Source of the DNA: Gnetum montanum
Taxonomy: Eukaryota > Streptophyta > Gnetopsida > Gnetales > Gnetaceae
Direction: 5' to 3'
DNA: 64,000 nt
Assembly: GCA_015680685.1 (NCBI GenBank)
Contig: MNCI01035111.1
Span: forward strand, 314,749-378,748
Under the pieces are notes generated by a model. The model had not been told where the DNA came from. It did no database searches and saw nothing but the letters and a program-made list of their open reading frames with translations. This document shows positions 33,300 through 46,314 of the stretch, in pieces (the first letter of the stretch is position 1; each line of letters opens with the position of its first letter). The position numbers and the translations under genes were made by a program.

Positions 33300-34340
33300 G
33301 CTCATTAAACCATCCTCAACCCATCCAATCTTTTTGTTGACTATTTTCAATGATAGTTTTAGGGTGTCCTATATGATCCTTAGGCACCAAATGAAATCTT
33401 TTTCTTTTCCTAGTACTTTCTCATATTCTTTAATATCCTTTTTATTCTTTTATACTTTTTCATTTCTTAATAATTTTCTATTCATTGATATTTTTCAAAT
33501 TATTCCTCCATTTTTTCATTTTTTAAAATAATTTTGATAAGTCATTTTTTACATATTTTTGTAGATTTATCTAATAAAGTGTAAGGAATAAAGCAAGATG
33601 TAATCCTTCCTTGAACTATATTGCCAAGTTGTAACAGTGAGAGTCTTGTGGTTGTTAGTCTTGGGGATAATACAATGCAATGTCACTGGAAAGTGATTTG
33701 GACTTGGTTTGGATCTTGGACAGAAAGGCTAATGATTACTCTAACCACATATTATACACAAGGATTCATTATGCCTATGGTAAGACACCTCACGTCCTGA
33801 TTACTACAATCCCTTCTATCCCATTCCAACTCACTAGTATACTTAATAATAATTCTATGGTTTTGTATAATATAGTGCTATTTTTTATAATCTTTGCAAC
33901 ACTAATGTGTGTGTTTTGCAAGATTGGTATGTTCTACATTCAACTCCTTGAATGACTATGAACACTTGTAGGCGTGGTTATACAATGGCACTAAGGGTTG
34001 AAGCCTACTTTGGGGAGGATCCACTTGTATAACTCTTGTACCTTATACCTGAGGACCAATTCCACATCATCTTATGTCTCCATGATACTTTATCACTTAA
34101 CGATTACTTTACACAAGTTTTATAATTCATCCATATGTTAAGAATCCTCAATCCATCTCATATATACCTAATAATTTTTTGTTGCTCAAGATTCCTTTCT
34201 TATGATTTTTGAATGACAAATTTTTGAAATCCAAGCATCATTTATGATTCAAGACCCTTTAGACAACCTCTATATGTTTCAAATTGTCCAATTTCCTCAA
34301 ATGTTTCTCAAAAGATCATCAAAAATTTAAATTTTTTCAT
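33300..34340 (+). other. A3 spacer between pol and the cassette
   Basis: T-rich DNA at 33390-33540, then text conserved with A2 and A4. Open stretches at 33334-33531 and 33680-33955 do not correspond to open frames in A2 or A4 and are regarded as chance. It contains the 57-nt hairpin. Confidence 0.5.
33977..34033 (+). ncRNA. A3 copy of the 57-nt conserved hairpin
   Basis: Outer arms GTTATACAA and TTGTATAAC pair perfectly over 9 bp, and the inner stem is GGGTT/AGCCT. The loop text CTACTTTGGGGAGGATCCAC is shared with A2. It lies about 370 bp upstream of the internal promoter. Confidence 0.65.
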
Positions 34341-34341
34341 G

Positions 34342-34412
34342 GTGATGTCATAGCTACGATGTATTAGGCCATCATACATCATAGTTATAATGTTGCTCAT
34401 ATAAAAATAGTA
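34342..34412 (+). promoter_or_regulatory. A3 internal promoter with TACGATGT dyad
   Basis: Inverted repeat ATAGCTACGATGTAT (34350-34364) and ATACATCATAGTTAT (34374-34388), 13 of 15 bases complementary, followed by CATATAAAAATAG (34399-34411) as a TATA-like box. The A3 LTR U3 has ATAGTTACGATGT (37711-37723) and CTACATCAT (37734-37742), the same words. Confidence 0.6.
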
Positions 34413-34643
34413 TATTTACGTGTGGGAGTTAGAAAAATTTTTCATTCTACCATTTCATAGCAAGAGTAGTTTTTGTAGTTAGAAAACTTCCCAATGCCAT
34501 AACTTCCTCACCGCAACTCCAATTTGAAAAATTCTTGAACCCTATTGATTCTAGAGTGCTTAACATAGTAATGCGGGGATCTATTACATGTAGCTTAGAA
34601 AGATTAAGCCAAAATTTCCTAACTCCAAGAAGATAATATAAAG

Positions 34644-34904
34644 GGTAAGTATAAGGTTATCATAAAAATATCTTAATTAATCAATCAAATTGAACCCAAA
34701 GGACTTAGCCAATTCTCCTAATTAACCATACCAACCATTTAAGGGCATAATAAATAGGAAAAGGATAACTATTAAAGGTCATAATAATCAAAGATATAAT
34801 AATCAAGGGTTTCTTTTTGAAATTTCTCTAACTCTACAATTATGATAAGGGCCATAACTAATGAAAAGGATAAGAACTTGATCAAACCAAGAATACAAGA
34901 TAGA
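34644..34904 (+). other. A3 cassette 5'UTR intron (donor conserved, acceptor unclear)
   Basis: Donor AAAGG/GTAAGT at 34644 matches the A2 and A4 donors in position and sequence. A possible acceptor is CAAGATAG near 34903, but the ATAG/ATG junction seen in A2 and A4 has decayed. An unknown base (n) lies at 34924. Confidence 0.35.
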
Positions 34905-37430
34905 ATTATGAATTGTTAGGAGCNAATAGTTTAGCATTCACCAATAGACTCTTACCATGAAATAGTCAACATAAGAGAAAGTATAGGCACCACTAGTACA
35001 TCTCACATTATCTGTTGACTACCTCCAAGCTATCTAAAAAAAATCCATAATGTCCATGGTCATTGTGAAGTCAAACTTTGGTCCATTCATGGAGTTTCTC
35101 CCAAAAGCTAGTAAGATGCAACTCCAAGAATCTCTTGTATGGCCAACACTGTCTAGCAAAGCGGATTGGTATCTAGGAGAGGTATATTAGTTCTAGAAAA
35201 ATAAGTAAGATGATGAAACAATAAAAACTAAAGGGATCTCCATGCCATATTCTGTTGAGGCAATAGTGAAAGCTTTAAACATTCCTAACATTAGAGTCAA
35301 CATTGCACAAATTTCTACAAGGTCTAACACTAATGCTAACAAGTTGTGGCTAAAAAAAGCCTATGGTAAAGAAGATAAGGACTATAGTGAGCTCACTAAT
35401 GAAGAAAAGATTTATTTTAAGATTAGAACCTACCATTTGTTCCTAATGAAGAGGCTCAATAGGATCTCAACATATGCAGCTCGAGGAAGTACAATTCTAA
35501 GAGGAAAATTTAATGTCAACATTGTCCATTTGCTCTTCCTAGAGATCTAGAGATGATTCAAGGAGAAGAAGGTAGGAAAACTAACATTGTCATTCCCTTG
35601 CCTAATCTGGAAGTTATGCAATCAAGCAAGGATCATGAGTTGCATCAATGATGTTCCAAGAAAGTCCTAGAATGAATCTTATACTAAAATGTCAAAGCTA
35701 GTGTCACCTTAGAAAGATCAACTAGAAAAGCTAGGAGGCACTGAGGAGGCCTTAGGATCTACACTAGCCTGTAACATTTCAACTACTAGTTAACAACAAC
35801 AAGCAAGACCCAGTGGCTCAACACCTACAAGTGATAGACCTAAGCAACAAGCTTCACCACCATCACAAGATTATCATCCCTCAATGAGCCATCTACATCA
35901 AATTGTAGATACCATTAACTAAGTAGTGAGGAAGGGTTCAAGCCTATACAGAGTCAAAGAGAGCTTCATAAGGCCTAAAGTTTCCATAGGACCTACTAGT
36001 GGGTAGGTATCCTTGCAGACATGAGGAGAAGAGGATTGGATACAATAGATATCTAGGAATGCTACATCCTTCCATGTGGTGCTAAAAACTAGTGAAGGTA
36101 CCACAATTATGATCATGCAACACTAGGATGTAGTAGGAGTAACAGAAGTAATAACTGACCATATTAAGGAATCATTCAATGTTCTCATTGTGTTTCTGGC
36201 CAATATCTCTAGTGCCAAAGATGATCAAATGATAGCCAGTGCCTTAATGACACTGGCTAAGCACAAAGATGTCTTTGATAGACTGCTGCAAATGGGCCAT
36301 GTTTTGATATCCCCATTGATATCACAGTAATGCATTCTTACTTAATAGCCTTCAAAGGAAAGGTAGTAATGGCTAAAATGTAGGTAGAACATGCTGAGAA
36401 TGAAGTGGAGAGATTATAGAAAGAATTGATAGCTTTAAGACCAAACCAACTTGCACAATATAGGACTGATCAAGTGAGGCAACTAATTGCCAAAAACATA
36501 CAAGTGGAGATGGAAAGAAAGAAGGCTATGTAGAATGGATTAATAGCATAAGCTCAAACATACACACATGTTAAATCTTTCATTATCCTTGAAGAGGAGA
36601 ATAATAAACTTGGTATTGATAACACAAGTTGGTTGACAATGAAAAATAAAAGAATGTTCTTGAAGAAAGCATCCATCAAATGTTAGAACAATTCATTCGA
36701 GTCAACCAAGACATGAACAAATTAGCCCATTAGAAAAAAAACTTATCAATGGAAAAAGTACGCATCATCCGATAAAATTTTAGTATTGAAATAAGTGCAT
36801 GGAAGAATGGGGCCAAGAAGCACGAGAAGCTTAAGGAGCATTTTATGGTTCAAGTGGACATGTGCAAGTAGAAAAATGAAAAGAAGTATTAGATGGAAAA
36901 GAACATAATCAATTCTATCACTATCCAAACACTAGACTGGTAGCCCATCCTAGACAACATAGCCCATGTCCATCATGTCGAAATAAAAAATAAAAACTTG
37001 TAGATCAAAAACTTAACAGAGTACATGAGATTAGCTAACCTACAATACGCTAACTTGGCCACGTTGATAGTAGGAAAACCTTACAATAAGATTGAGCAAT
37101 AGGTAGCAGTTGTGTATGTCATGTATGAGAAAGAGTTTGTTGATCAAAAAGATGCCTTGTAGAAGTTTCATGTAGCAAACTTAGAACTTGAAATCATAAA
37201 GTCTTTCTTAACTCTTGGTACATCAAAGCCAATAAAATGTTTCTACAATTTCCATGTCCATGGAATGTGCTGACTTCATCAAACATTGCATAATTCACAT
37301 GGATGGTACATAACCCCATGACATAAGAGAAGAAAGTTTAGGCTTTCCTCAACAAATACTAGTTTCAGAAGCCTGATGACAAAGGAAAGAAGCCAATGGA
37401 GGAGCCTCCACCACCTAGAACTTAAGGCCT
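34905..37430 (+). pseudogene. A3 cORF: plant-transposon-protein-like domain plus coiled coil
   Basis: Plus-strand homologue of the A2 and A4 cORFs. The open stretch 35242-35550 reads YSVEAIVKALNIPN, KLWLKKAYGKEDKDYSELTN and EEKIYFKIRTYHLFLMKRLN, then RISTYAARGSTILRGKFNVN. The A2 and A4 counterparts (KVLLKRVYGKEVKTYG; KKKWTxQCYGVDCKEYGVLT) show this is a conserved domain. Just before it, WYLGEVYxF matches GEWYLGEKY of A2. The C-terminal half (36150-37250) is Glu/Lys/Leu-rich, with QMLEQFIRVNQDMNKLAH and LTEYMRLANLQYANLATLIV, matching DYMKLANIYYANVAM in A4. It ends near 37425. Stops are numerous. Confidence 0.7.
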
Positions 37431-37640
37431 ACATTGAGCTACTTTAATTCTAATTTTTGTTTTTAATTTTTTTTGTTTATCTTGTCAAAAATAAACTATG
37501 TCCAATTTTGTAATAACACCAATGCATCATTTAGAGTCATGTAAATAGTTAAGTCATTTCAAAGTTTAAATCTACTTCCCAATTTTGTAAGGAACTCTAT
37601 CTTCATTTTTTTTAACTTGAGGATGAGTTTCCAATCAGTT

Positions 37641-37649
37641 GTGAGGGTA
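37641..37649 (+). other. A3 polypurine tract
   Basis: GTGAGGGTA immediately before the LTR start TGATAT; the upstream text 'gaggatgagttt' is also shared with A2 and A4. Confidence 0.7.
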
Positions 37650-38548
37650 TGATATATTCATTTTTTCTTGAGTGTGTTATCGTATCTATGATATTGTGAT
37701 AGAAATATTATAGTTACGATGTCATAACTCATGCTACATCATCATTGATATTATGTCTCAGGAGCTATGAAGCCCTATAAATATTGACACTTGGGTGCAC
37801 AAGTAACAATAATTTTTGCCAACCCTTAACAAAACTCTTACAATTTTATTTCATAGTCTTAGCAACAGAGTGAATGCCCACAATGTAGTGTTAAGCAGTT
37901 GAATGAAGTCTTTATTCAAGTGAATTGTACTTACGTACTATTCATGATCAGCAATAAAGATCGAGACTATTTTGCATCATTGTAGAATTTTGTTAGTTCT
38001 TTTCTTCTTTGTTTACTTAGCATAATTTTCCTGTTTTCTTAGCTTAATTTTTTACATTTCAAAGTACTTTACTTTTCATTGTCATTAGTTAAGTGAAATG
38101 AGTACATTTGGTTTCAAGCATTTAAGTGTAATTGTTTGGTAACCCAGTAGTGGTTTCACTTGATTCGCATAGTAGTGATTCTAGTTGGTAATCCTAGTAA
38201 CAATTACATAAGCCCAAGATGTGACTGGCAAGTTAGGATCAGATACTCATCACTCTAAGATAGAATAGATTTTTATTCCTATATTACTTAGACTTAGACT
38301 TTAATTTCATTTTCAATCATGTTTATCACTAGGAGTAATATGAGCCTTACAACGTCATATATCGTACGCCTTACTATGAGTTAAACCATACATTTAGATT
38401 TCACTAACTCAAAGTAAGAAGACAGCGATTATGAACTTAATATCAACTCTTGGCATAATTACATTGTCCATCCACAAATTATAATCTGGTCACGCGTAAA
38501 CACTTGTGACTTGTATAGTAGAGTATTGGGAAATGCCACCACTCATCA
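37650..38548 (+). repeat. A3 3' LTR
   Basis: 899 bp, TGAT start and TCATCA end, with the family blocks (TTTGGTAACCCAGTAG at 38132-38147 on the sense strand). The U3 has TCTATGATATTG, ATAGTTACGATGTCATAA and CTACATCAT, and the TATA box CCTATAAATATT at 37774-37785. The matching 5' LTR is missing. Confidence 0.9.
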
Positions 38549-41440
38549 AAAATCTATGATGATATTCAATAGATCAACACTACTTTATATAATGATCCCT
38601 TTAATATTAATCTTCAACAATGACTTACTTATGTTCACTTAGTCAAACAAAAATGGGATATGCACAATGCTAAGTGTGCTCTCATCAAGAGTCATCTCAG
38701 CTAGTTGAAAGTAGGACAGAAACCATGTAAAGAATTTTTAAAATTCTTAAAAGATAAAGATAATTTTCCTATCATTGGCGTCATGGAAGTTAATGGTCAA
38801 ATTACTTCTGATCTTCTTATTATCAATGATTTTTTTAAAGATATTTTCAATGTGCATTTACCTCAAAGGATTTTGATCATGTGAATTTTCTCTCTAATAG
38901 TGAAAATTTACCTAATATTTTTCATGATAGTTACAACCATCTTCTTGAACAAGATATCTCTCTTATTGAAATTAAAGATGTAGTGTTTAGCTAGGCCAAT
39001 GATAAAGCTGTAGGATTTAATGGAATTCCCATTGATTTTTTTAAAATTCAAAGGGATGTTGCTAGTATAGAACTTTATTGTATTTTTTTTGTAAGCCATT
39101 GAACAATGTTCTATTGGTCAAGAGTTGAATAGAGGGGTCATCAAACTTATTCCTCTGGATGGAACTTTTCTCACATTAGTAATTAACGCCTTATTACTCT
39201 TCTAAATTTTGTTTATAAAATTTTGGCTAAATGTCTTACTAGAATATTAACACCAATCATTCCTCAATTAATTACTCTAACGCAAACTAGCTTTGTCAAA
39301 GGTAGATATATTCTGGATAATGTTGCTACAACTTGTGAGGGTATGTAGTGGGTTGAGGATTCCAATCAAGACATTACTTTCTCAAAACTTGCTTATGCTA
39401 AAGTATATGATAGAATTGAAGGGTAGTTTATTATTTCTTATCTTCACAAATATGGTTTTAATGACAAATTTATTGGGATGGTGAAGACTCTTTTTAGAGA
39501 TGCTAATGCAATTGTGGCTACAAATGTTGGTAGAGTTTCCAGCTTGAACGCTCAGTTAGGCAAGGTTTCCCTCTTGCTCATCTTTTTATCATTGCTATAG
39601 ATATTTTATATCATGCTATATGGAAGGATCAAGAACATAATTTGCTACAAGGCATCTTTATTAAAAACAAGGTTCCTACTTTATTAAATATGTATTTTGC
39701 AAATTAATCCTTTCTTATGATAAAAAATAATAATGTTAGAATAGTCAAATGTTTTTAAAATTTTAGGCATTTCCTTTTCTATTCGTGAATCTTTGAAAAG
39801 TTTAGAGGATGTTAAAGTGAAGAAAATTAAACAAAAATTCATTAAGTGGAAGGAGAAGAAGGTTTTTATGGCTAGTAAGTTTATTTTTTGTAATCATATC
39901 ATTCAAGTTACTCATTTGTATTATGTTTCATGTTGGACTCTAATATTTCTGCATATCATTGCTTTGATCAGCTTCTGAGAAATTTCTTTGGAGTAGCATC
40001 CATTCTAGGAAAGGATTATGTCATGTTATGTGGAACATTTGCATTTCACAAAGAGGATGGTGGATTAGGATTGATGAATTATTATAAGTAGGGTATTATT
40101 TTATATAACAAGTGGGTGGTTAAATGCTTATCTAGAAGAGAGTCTACCTAGACTTAGTGATAACTAGCGAGATACTCATTTTTTTAATTGGATCCTTTTT
40201 CCAAAAGGCAATCGTATATCAAGTTTTATTTTCATAAAGCATATTTAGAAGGCTTAGAGTCTTATCAATGCTTTTTGAAATTTCAATAATATAACTGTTT
40301 ATACCACTATGCTTAATAAGCTTTCTCCTTGGTGACTTCTAATTAGTAATGAACCTTGGGCTATTCAGCATCCACATGTTTGTGGTGCATGCAGTAAACT
40401 TGGCATTTCTTCTCTTTCATCTCTTTGCATGCATAATTATTGGATTACTTATCTAAGTTTCAAATTCTCTATGACATTAATGTTTCTTAATAGTTTACAT
40501 CTTTTGATCTTTTCGATAGTTTGGATAAAAGTTTACCTATTCAAGATTCTCATAATGGTTTTCTTGATTATTCTTGGATTAATGGCCATCATGATTTTCC
40601 ATATCAATCTAAGATTATGTACTCTTATTAGTTCTAACAGTAATATTTGAACAATATTCAATTATCTTTGGAACATTAATCAAGATGTGCAATTATGGAA
40701 GCAATGAATTTAGAAGATATGGAATGCTACTACTTCTTCAAAAATTAAACATTTATAGTGGTACTTGATTCATCATGGTTATCCTATTGGTATTCAACAC
40801 TTTCATTTAAGTGTTCATAACCTAAGATGTCCTATTTGCAACATGGAATATACATTTTTCTATTGTTTTTTTACTTGTCTCATTGCTCGTAGCTCTTGGA
40901 CTTGGTGTAGGAGGTATTTATATGGTTTTCAGCTATTATTAGATGATGTTTTATTTGGTAATAGTCATCAACTTCAAGGATTTTTGCTTGATAGTTGGAA
41001 TTACTTTCATCCTCTTATTCTCTATAACAATTGGAAGTTTTGATATAATGTGGTTTTTTACAAAGATTTTCCAACTAATTTTGTTTCTTTGTTAATTCAA
41101 GATGACATCATTTAGTAGCTGATGCTTCAGCTGAATTCCTAAATGTTGCTCTTAGTAGTTTTCTTTTTTATTAATAAGAAGCCTTTAGTATGAAGTGAAA
41201 ATTCATTTTGGCACTTCTAAATAAGGGTAATATTTAATCCTTTTCCTACCCTAGAGGGAAGGTTTTTCAGAATTAATTGTAAGGATGAAAACCCAAAAAG
41301 GCATTCCCAAAATTATTGGGCCTTTCCTTTTTGTTGTTTTGAAGTTTCTCCTCTTTCTCTCTACTTTTGTATTCTATATATCATTTTTTATTTTCCATAT
41401 ATTTCTTTTTTGGGGTTCAACACCCATAATAATATAGATT
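38549..41440 (+). pseudogene. L1-type LINE remnant (RT and C-terminal zinc-finger region)
   Basis: Plus-strand non-LTR retrotransposon ORF2 fossil. RT blocks: EIKDVVFSxANDKAVGFNGI, PIDFFKI at about 38970-39050, then RLITLLNFVYKILAKCLTRI and TQTSFVKGRYILDNV near 39185-39330, and KLAYAKVYDRIEG near 39385. Later parts (39790-40060) resemble the thumb and connection of plant LINEs (KIKQKFIKWKEK). Near 40810-40900, HNLRCPICNMEYTFFYCFFT, CLIARSSWTW gives the CPxC...C zf-RVT pattern. The endonuclease domain is absent; the fossil begins directly at the A3 LTR end. The 3' limit near 41440 is approximate and no clear poly(A) tail is seen. Confidence 0.8.
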
Positions 41441-42277
41441 AGCTTACACATAACTAATTTTTAATGAAGGTATACCTATTGGAATGGAACCTATGATTCA
41501 CAAAAAATAAGCCACATGTTGTAACCAAATAATATCTCACAACACAAAACTAGAATAGGTAAATTGCTTAAATTCATGAAATAATTTCCATCATATTTTT
41601 TCTATTTTAATGTCAACCATAATCTAAAGCTTCTACACATCTAGGTTAGGGTCCATATGCAATGATAATTGCCCTATGAAGACTCAATTTCACTATGAGT
41701 CCAATGGGTAGCCTTAACCAAGTTGATACATATAAGTCATTAGTTTGTTGCTTGTGTATGTGATCAAGTTTTCAATGAAAGAAATTCATTCTCACCTATG
41801 CTAAGTTTGAAGAATAGAAACCAAGTCACTAAGTTACAAGTTTGATTCCATTAGGGAAACATTTTCAAAATCCTTCCAATAAACTATACCATGCATAAAA
41901 TATTATTACACAAAATTTCTAATATGATAGCATCATTATTTGTCTTCCTAATTTTCATATTCAAATTCTTTTACATTTAGTTTTTAAAAACTTACATATA
42001 TAACCTAACTCTTTGAACCCTCAATGCTTATGTAAAAATACAAAAAGAAACTTTACATAAAAAGTAGTAAGGTAAATTAGATGTATTCTATGTTAAGTAT
42101 AATGGCTACAATGAATGGAAAAGTAAAAGAAAAAAAAAAGTAATTATCTAAAACATAGGAAAATTTTAATTATCTAAAGTTTTCATGATTGAATGGCTAG
42201 TAAATTAGGGTAACTTCTACCAAGTGGCCAAAAGCATCTTAAGACCTAATCGTATGCAATGTTAAAGCACAACCTAT
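41441..42277. other. AT-rich spacer, nothing recognised
   Basis: No open frame of note and no similarity to the other families was seen. Its last five bases, CCTAT (42273-42277), are the target site of A4. Confidence 0.5.
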
Positions 42278-43211
42278 TGATGAGCAGAGAGGTACCCCTA
42301 TGCTCAACCATACAAATAACAAAACATTGATGCGTGATCCAATCAAATTTTGTGGACTTTATCATTTCTGGTGCACTAGTCTTCTAGGAAGTGAACCTTT
42401 CCCTAAGGTCAATCGTTATCTTCCCAATTACACTTGTGATTTACATTGGTATGGTTAAGTGTAATTGAGGCATCTAATTTTTATCATTTTGTATTTTTAT
42501 GGTTTTGGTGATTAAAGAGAGATAAAGTAGTTGGACTGACTAATTTCATTTAAGTAATTATCAATGTCTAACTAGTCCTAACATAAGAATCTAGTCCCAC
42601 TTTTCATACATGTCTTGAACCCACATATCCACTACTGGGCAACCAAGCGCTACACTACTGGGTGTACCAAGCAATAATGCTGCTAGGATTACCAAGCGAA
42701 TATATGTTATGCTCGAAGTGGTCATACCTATGTGTTTAATCTATCTTGTTTAATTGCTTCATTAACTTAATTACTGTAAATATTTAATAAATAATTGAAA
42801 GCATTAAATAAATAATTGAAAACATTAAATACATAAAAAAATATTTAATGTATCCAAAGTGCTACAAGGTTTATCAGAAAGCTCATTTTTATTGTTGCAC
42901 ACATTATCGTGCTCAAGTACAACAATGCTCGAATAAAGATCCATATACTCAATGACTCTTGCTACAGGCACTCAGGAGAAAATTTCTAACTTTCAAATGA
43001 ACAAACTACAAGAGCTTCACTACTACTAAAATCTCTATTGCCATAAATGTGGCAAGTAGGCACGTATTTATAGCTAAAAAAAACACTGTGTCAACGGGGC
43101 CTCGTTAACATAGGATATGATGCATCGACTAGGCCTTGCCGATGAGGCCTAATCAATGCAACCGCATCGACGAGGCCTTGTTGACGTAATCAACCGAACT
43201 ACAACTCAACA
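42278..43211 (-). repeat. A4 3' LTR
   Basis: 934 bp, TGATGAG start; the end is CTCAACA, where the 5' LTR has CTCATCA. U3 motifs at 43085-43190 include CATCGACTAGGCCTTG, GATGAGGCCTAATC and CATCGACGAGGCCTTGTTGA. The TATA box on the minus strand is about 43067-43075. Confidence 0.92.
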
Positions 43212-43222
43212 TACCCCCACGA
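43212..43222 (-). other. A4 polypurine tract
   Basis: The minus strand reads CAATCGTGGGGGTA directly before the LTR start. Confidence 0.75.
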
Positions 43223-43439
43223 TTGAATAAAAACTCATCCTTGAGTTCTTTTACAAAATTGGGAAGGTATGGGACTATTAACTGACTTTTAACAAACAAA
43301 ACAAACTGACTGACTTGACAAAAAATGGAGTGTGAAGTGTACGAATCAACACATTACAAAAATGGTAGTATTCAGGACACAAAATTGAACACCATGACAC
43401 AACTCTTCATAATTGAATAGCACATTCCTTAATGGAATG

Positions 43440-46314
43440 AAGTGTGGTGGAGAAGACTAGATGGTCCCAAGCGGTGGTGGCTTCTAAGGTTCTAAGGGAC
43501 CTTCACCAGCTTCAAGCACAAGAAATGGTTGAGGCAACTACAACTATCCTACTGTTGCTACAACTTTAGGCTGGAGGAGAAAAGCATCTAGCAATGCTTT
43601 CATTTTTTTCTCCTTACTTCTGGGATCATGCACTGTCCATGCAACTTCGCTAAGATGGATCGAAATGGGCACATCCCAAAGACACAGGATTGTTGGAAAT
43701 AACTCCTTAGTGTTAACAAACCAAGTAGTGAACTGTTACCATTCAATGTCAAATGTTGTAACTGTATCTTTTAGCTACTAGTAGTCATTCATCTATTTGG
43801 TTATGCTCTTAGCAATTGATCATTGATCTATGAATCATGTTCTAAGAACTTTGAGTTTGGCATTTATGGTCTCAAGCTTTTGCTTGGTGTCTTTGTGGTG
43901 CTTGAACTCAACCTTGTATATAAAACATCAGTTAGCCACTTGTTTCTCAAACCCTGACCATGGTCATCCAGCAATTGGCATTGCCACGTTTGCATAATAG
44001 ATATTGGCCAACTTCATATAGTCTATCATTTCTTTTATTTGTAACTCCTTCAGCCAAATCTCCACCTTTTTGTAAGTGTCAATCCCATCAACGATGGGCT
44101 GCCAAACTTCTCTTCCTTGTTGGAGTTGCTGGAGGTCTTCATTTACTTTTTCCTTCATCATTTGGATGTGTTTTTCATTGACTTCTTTCTATAGGCCAAC
44201 CTAATCTTTGTAGTGATTCTTCACTTTCTCAAACTTAAGGGCCTCATTCTTCCAGGTGGTGATCTCGATGGCAAACTTTTGGAGCAAGGCACGAACATCC
44301 TTCATTAATAGATCTCAATTCTCTGTGGAAAATATCCTCAATTTAATGTTCACCCTAGCAAGTTGCTCTTGCTGTTGATGAATATATTCTTGCATCTATT
44401 CCTTCTAGACATCAACATTGCACAAGCAATGATTCTATGGAGTCAAAGTCTCGTTCTCTTGATGCATTTGAGTCAAGTTCTTTTGGATTGAATACATTTT
44501 TACTTCAACTATGGACTAGTTCAAGATGGTCATTACTGCCTCCTCTTCAACCTTCTATAATTTTTCCTAAAGTTTTTTGAAAACTTCATCTCTAGTTATT
44601 GTCGAGATGAGGATCGTAGGATCAGCAAGTTAGGCATGTAGTTCAGCAACCTCTGCGGCCAAGCATTGATTTCGTTCTTGAGCCATTTCGAGTTGCCCCT
44701 CCAAATTGATGCATTTGCCCCTTGTGTTTTGCAACTCCAATTTGGTTCTAGTGATGTCTTTCAAAAAATTTAAGATATCTAGAATCAATTTCCCAATCCC
44801 CACTAGTCCATCCAACAATTCTTCATGTTGGGCTACATTCAACTTCTCGTTGATCATGCCTATAGACACCTTCACATCTCGAGGTACAGATACATCTAGT
44901 ATAAACACCATGGATGCATTCAATGCTTTAGCAACATGATCAAAAACAAATTCAGCCATTGTTTCTTGCCCTTGGTGCTGCATCACCAAGATAGTTTCCC
45001 CTTCACCTTCCTCCAAATGCACTAAGAAGTTGCTAGCATTCCCAGATATTTTTGGGAATAAATGGTGTTGACATAATGACACCATGACCTCCTGAGCATT
45101 AAGATCCAACCTCGCAAGCAATTGCATTCATTGGATAGAGAAAATTGGTCCATCCCTCTTCATCTGGCTAACTATTTAAGCCACTTGGTTAAGGTACTCA
45201 TCGTTGGTTGATATACAAATGGATCCATCCCACTCATTCATACACGTTGCTCTTATTCACTTAAGAGCTATTCTCAGATTGTGTGCAAGTACTCAATGAT
45301 TGTGTGAGCCTATAACGTTGTTTTTTGAGTGGGTGGTGGTGGCATCTACTCCTCTTCTTGGGTCATCGCTAGTGTCTTGTCTTTCATGATTTCGGATCAT
45401 GAGGCCAAAGGAGCATGCTTGATTATATCATTAGAGTAGCAAATGATACCTACCCTTTTGTAGAGTTTTTGGATGAGGCATATCAAGGATAAGGTTTTCC
45501 TTCCACGTTTGTTTTCCTTGAAATGCTTCTCAATCTTTAAGTAGATCAATTTTGGAAGGTTGACAAGAAATTTCCCACTCAGAGTGATGCATGCTTGGGT
45601 AGAGAAAGTGGTCACCTTGCTTGGCCTCATCGTTGGATTGAGGTGATAAGCTAGAATTTTGAAATAAATTCACTCTGTTGATGTGAGCACACCGTACTCC
45701 TTACAGTCAACCCCGTAGCACTGCTAGGTCCACTTCTTCTTGGCCTTAGGATCACCTTTTATGGATAGTTCTGCTAGCTGTGTTCCAATGTCAAGCAACT
45801 CTAATGCCTACGCGATAGCTTCTACCAAGTATGATACTTGAATGTCCTTGATTTTGACATTGGACCCTGGCCTTCAATTACTCCAAAAGAGATATATCTC
45901 TCCCATGTACCATTCTCCACTAAATGTGATGATTGGACACATGGGAGAGGTTTGTAGTTAAGTCTTGAAGTCTACTAGAGCTTTCTCTAAGAATGGCCTA
46001 AAGTTGATTTCTTGAAGAACTGATCATTGGATTTCTTGAAACCTAGTAATGTCAAGGCAGCCTTGGATCAAAGTGACTTCAAACCTTGGCATAGGTCTAG
46101 GCACTTTTCCTTGTTGTGATTGTTCTGTGGGCACTTCTTCTTTTGGAATCTGTCTAACAGATTTCACTTTAGGCTCCCCATGAAGAGGTCTCGTTGCATG
46201 GGTTGCCTCTGGCAGTTCTTGAGCTTGTTCTTATTGGCCCCTTCTAGCTCTAGGCCACTTCTCCCATAGTTGAGAAGGTTCTCCTTCCTACAGGCATTTC
46301 TATTTTGATGCCAT
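43440..46314 (-). pseudogene. A4 cORF: plant-transposon-protein-like domain plus coiled coil
   Basis: About 955 codons from ATG 46314-46312, directly after a splice acceptor. A basic N-terminus (PRARRGQ) is followed by FSGEWYMGEIYLFWSN, IQVSYLVEAIAxALELL, KKKWTxQCYGVDCKEYGVLT and IYFKILAYHLNPTMRPSKVT. Then come LSGKFLVNLPKLIYLKIEKH and LICLIQKLYKRVGI. The order (YFKILxxxLxP, GKxxNLPxLI, LxSLIxxLxxRxG) resembles the 'putative plant transposon protein' family near its end. From 45127 to 44630 it is open (MQLLARLDLNAQEV to LAAEVAELHA) and turns into a long coiled coil with LELQNTRGKCINLEGQLEMA. Coiled-coil text continues to about 43900. The C-terminal block is LCLWDVPISIHLSEVAWTVH, DPRSKEKKMKALLDAF. 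No enzyme motif is seen. A role in envelope, packaging or silencing control cannot be told from sequence. Confidence 0.75.

Noticed and set aside
33680-33955. 91-codon plus-strand ORF between pol and cassette
   Set aside because: Its DNA is partly conserved in A2 and A4 but the frame is not, so it is probably untranslated.
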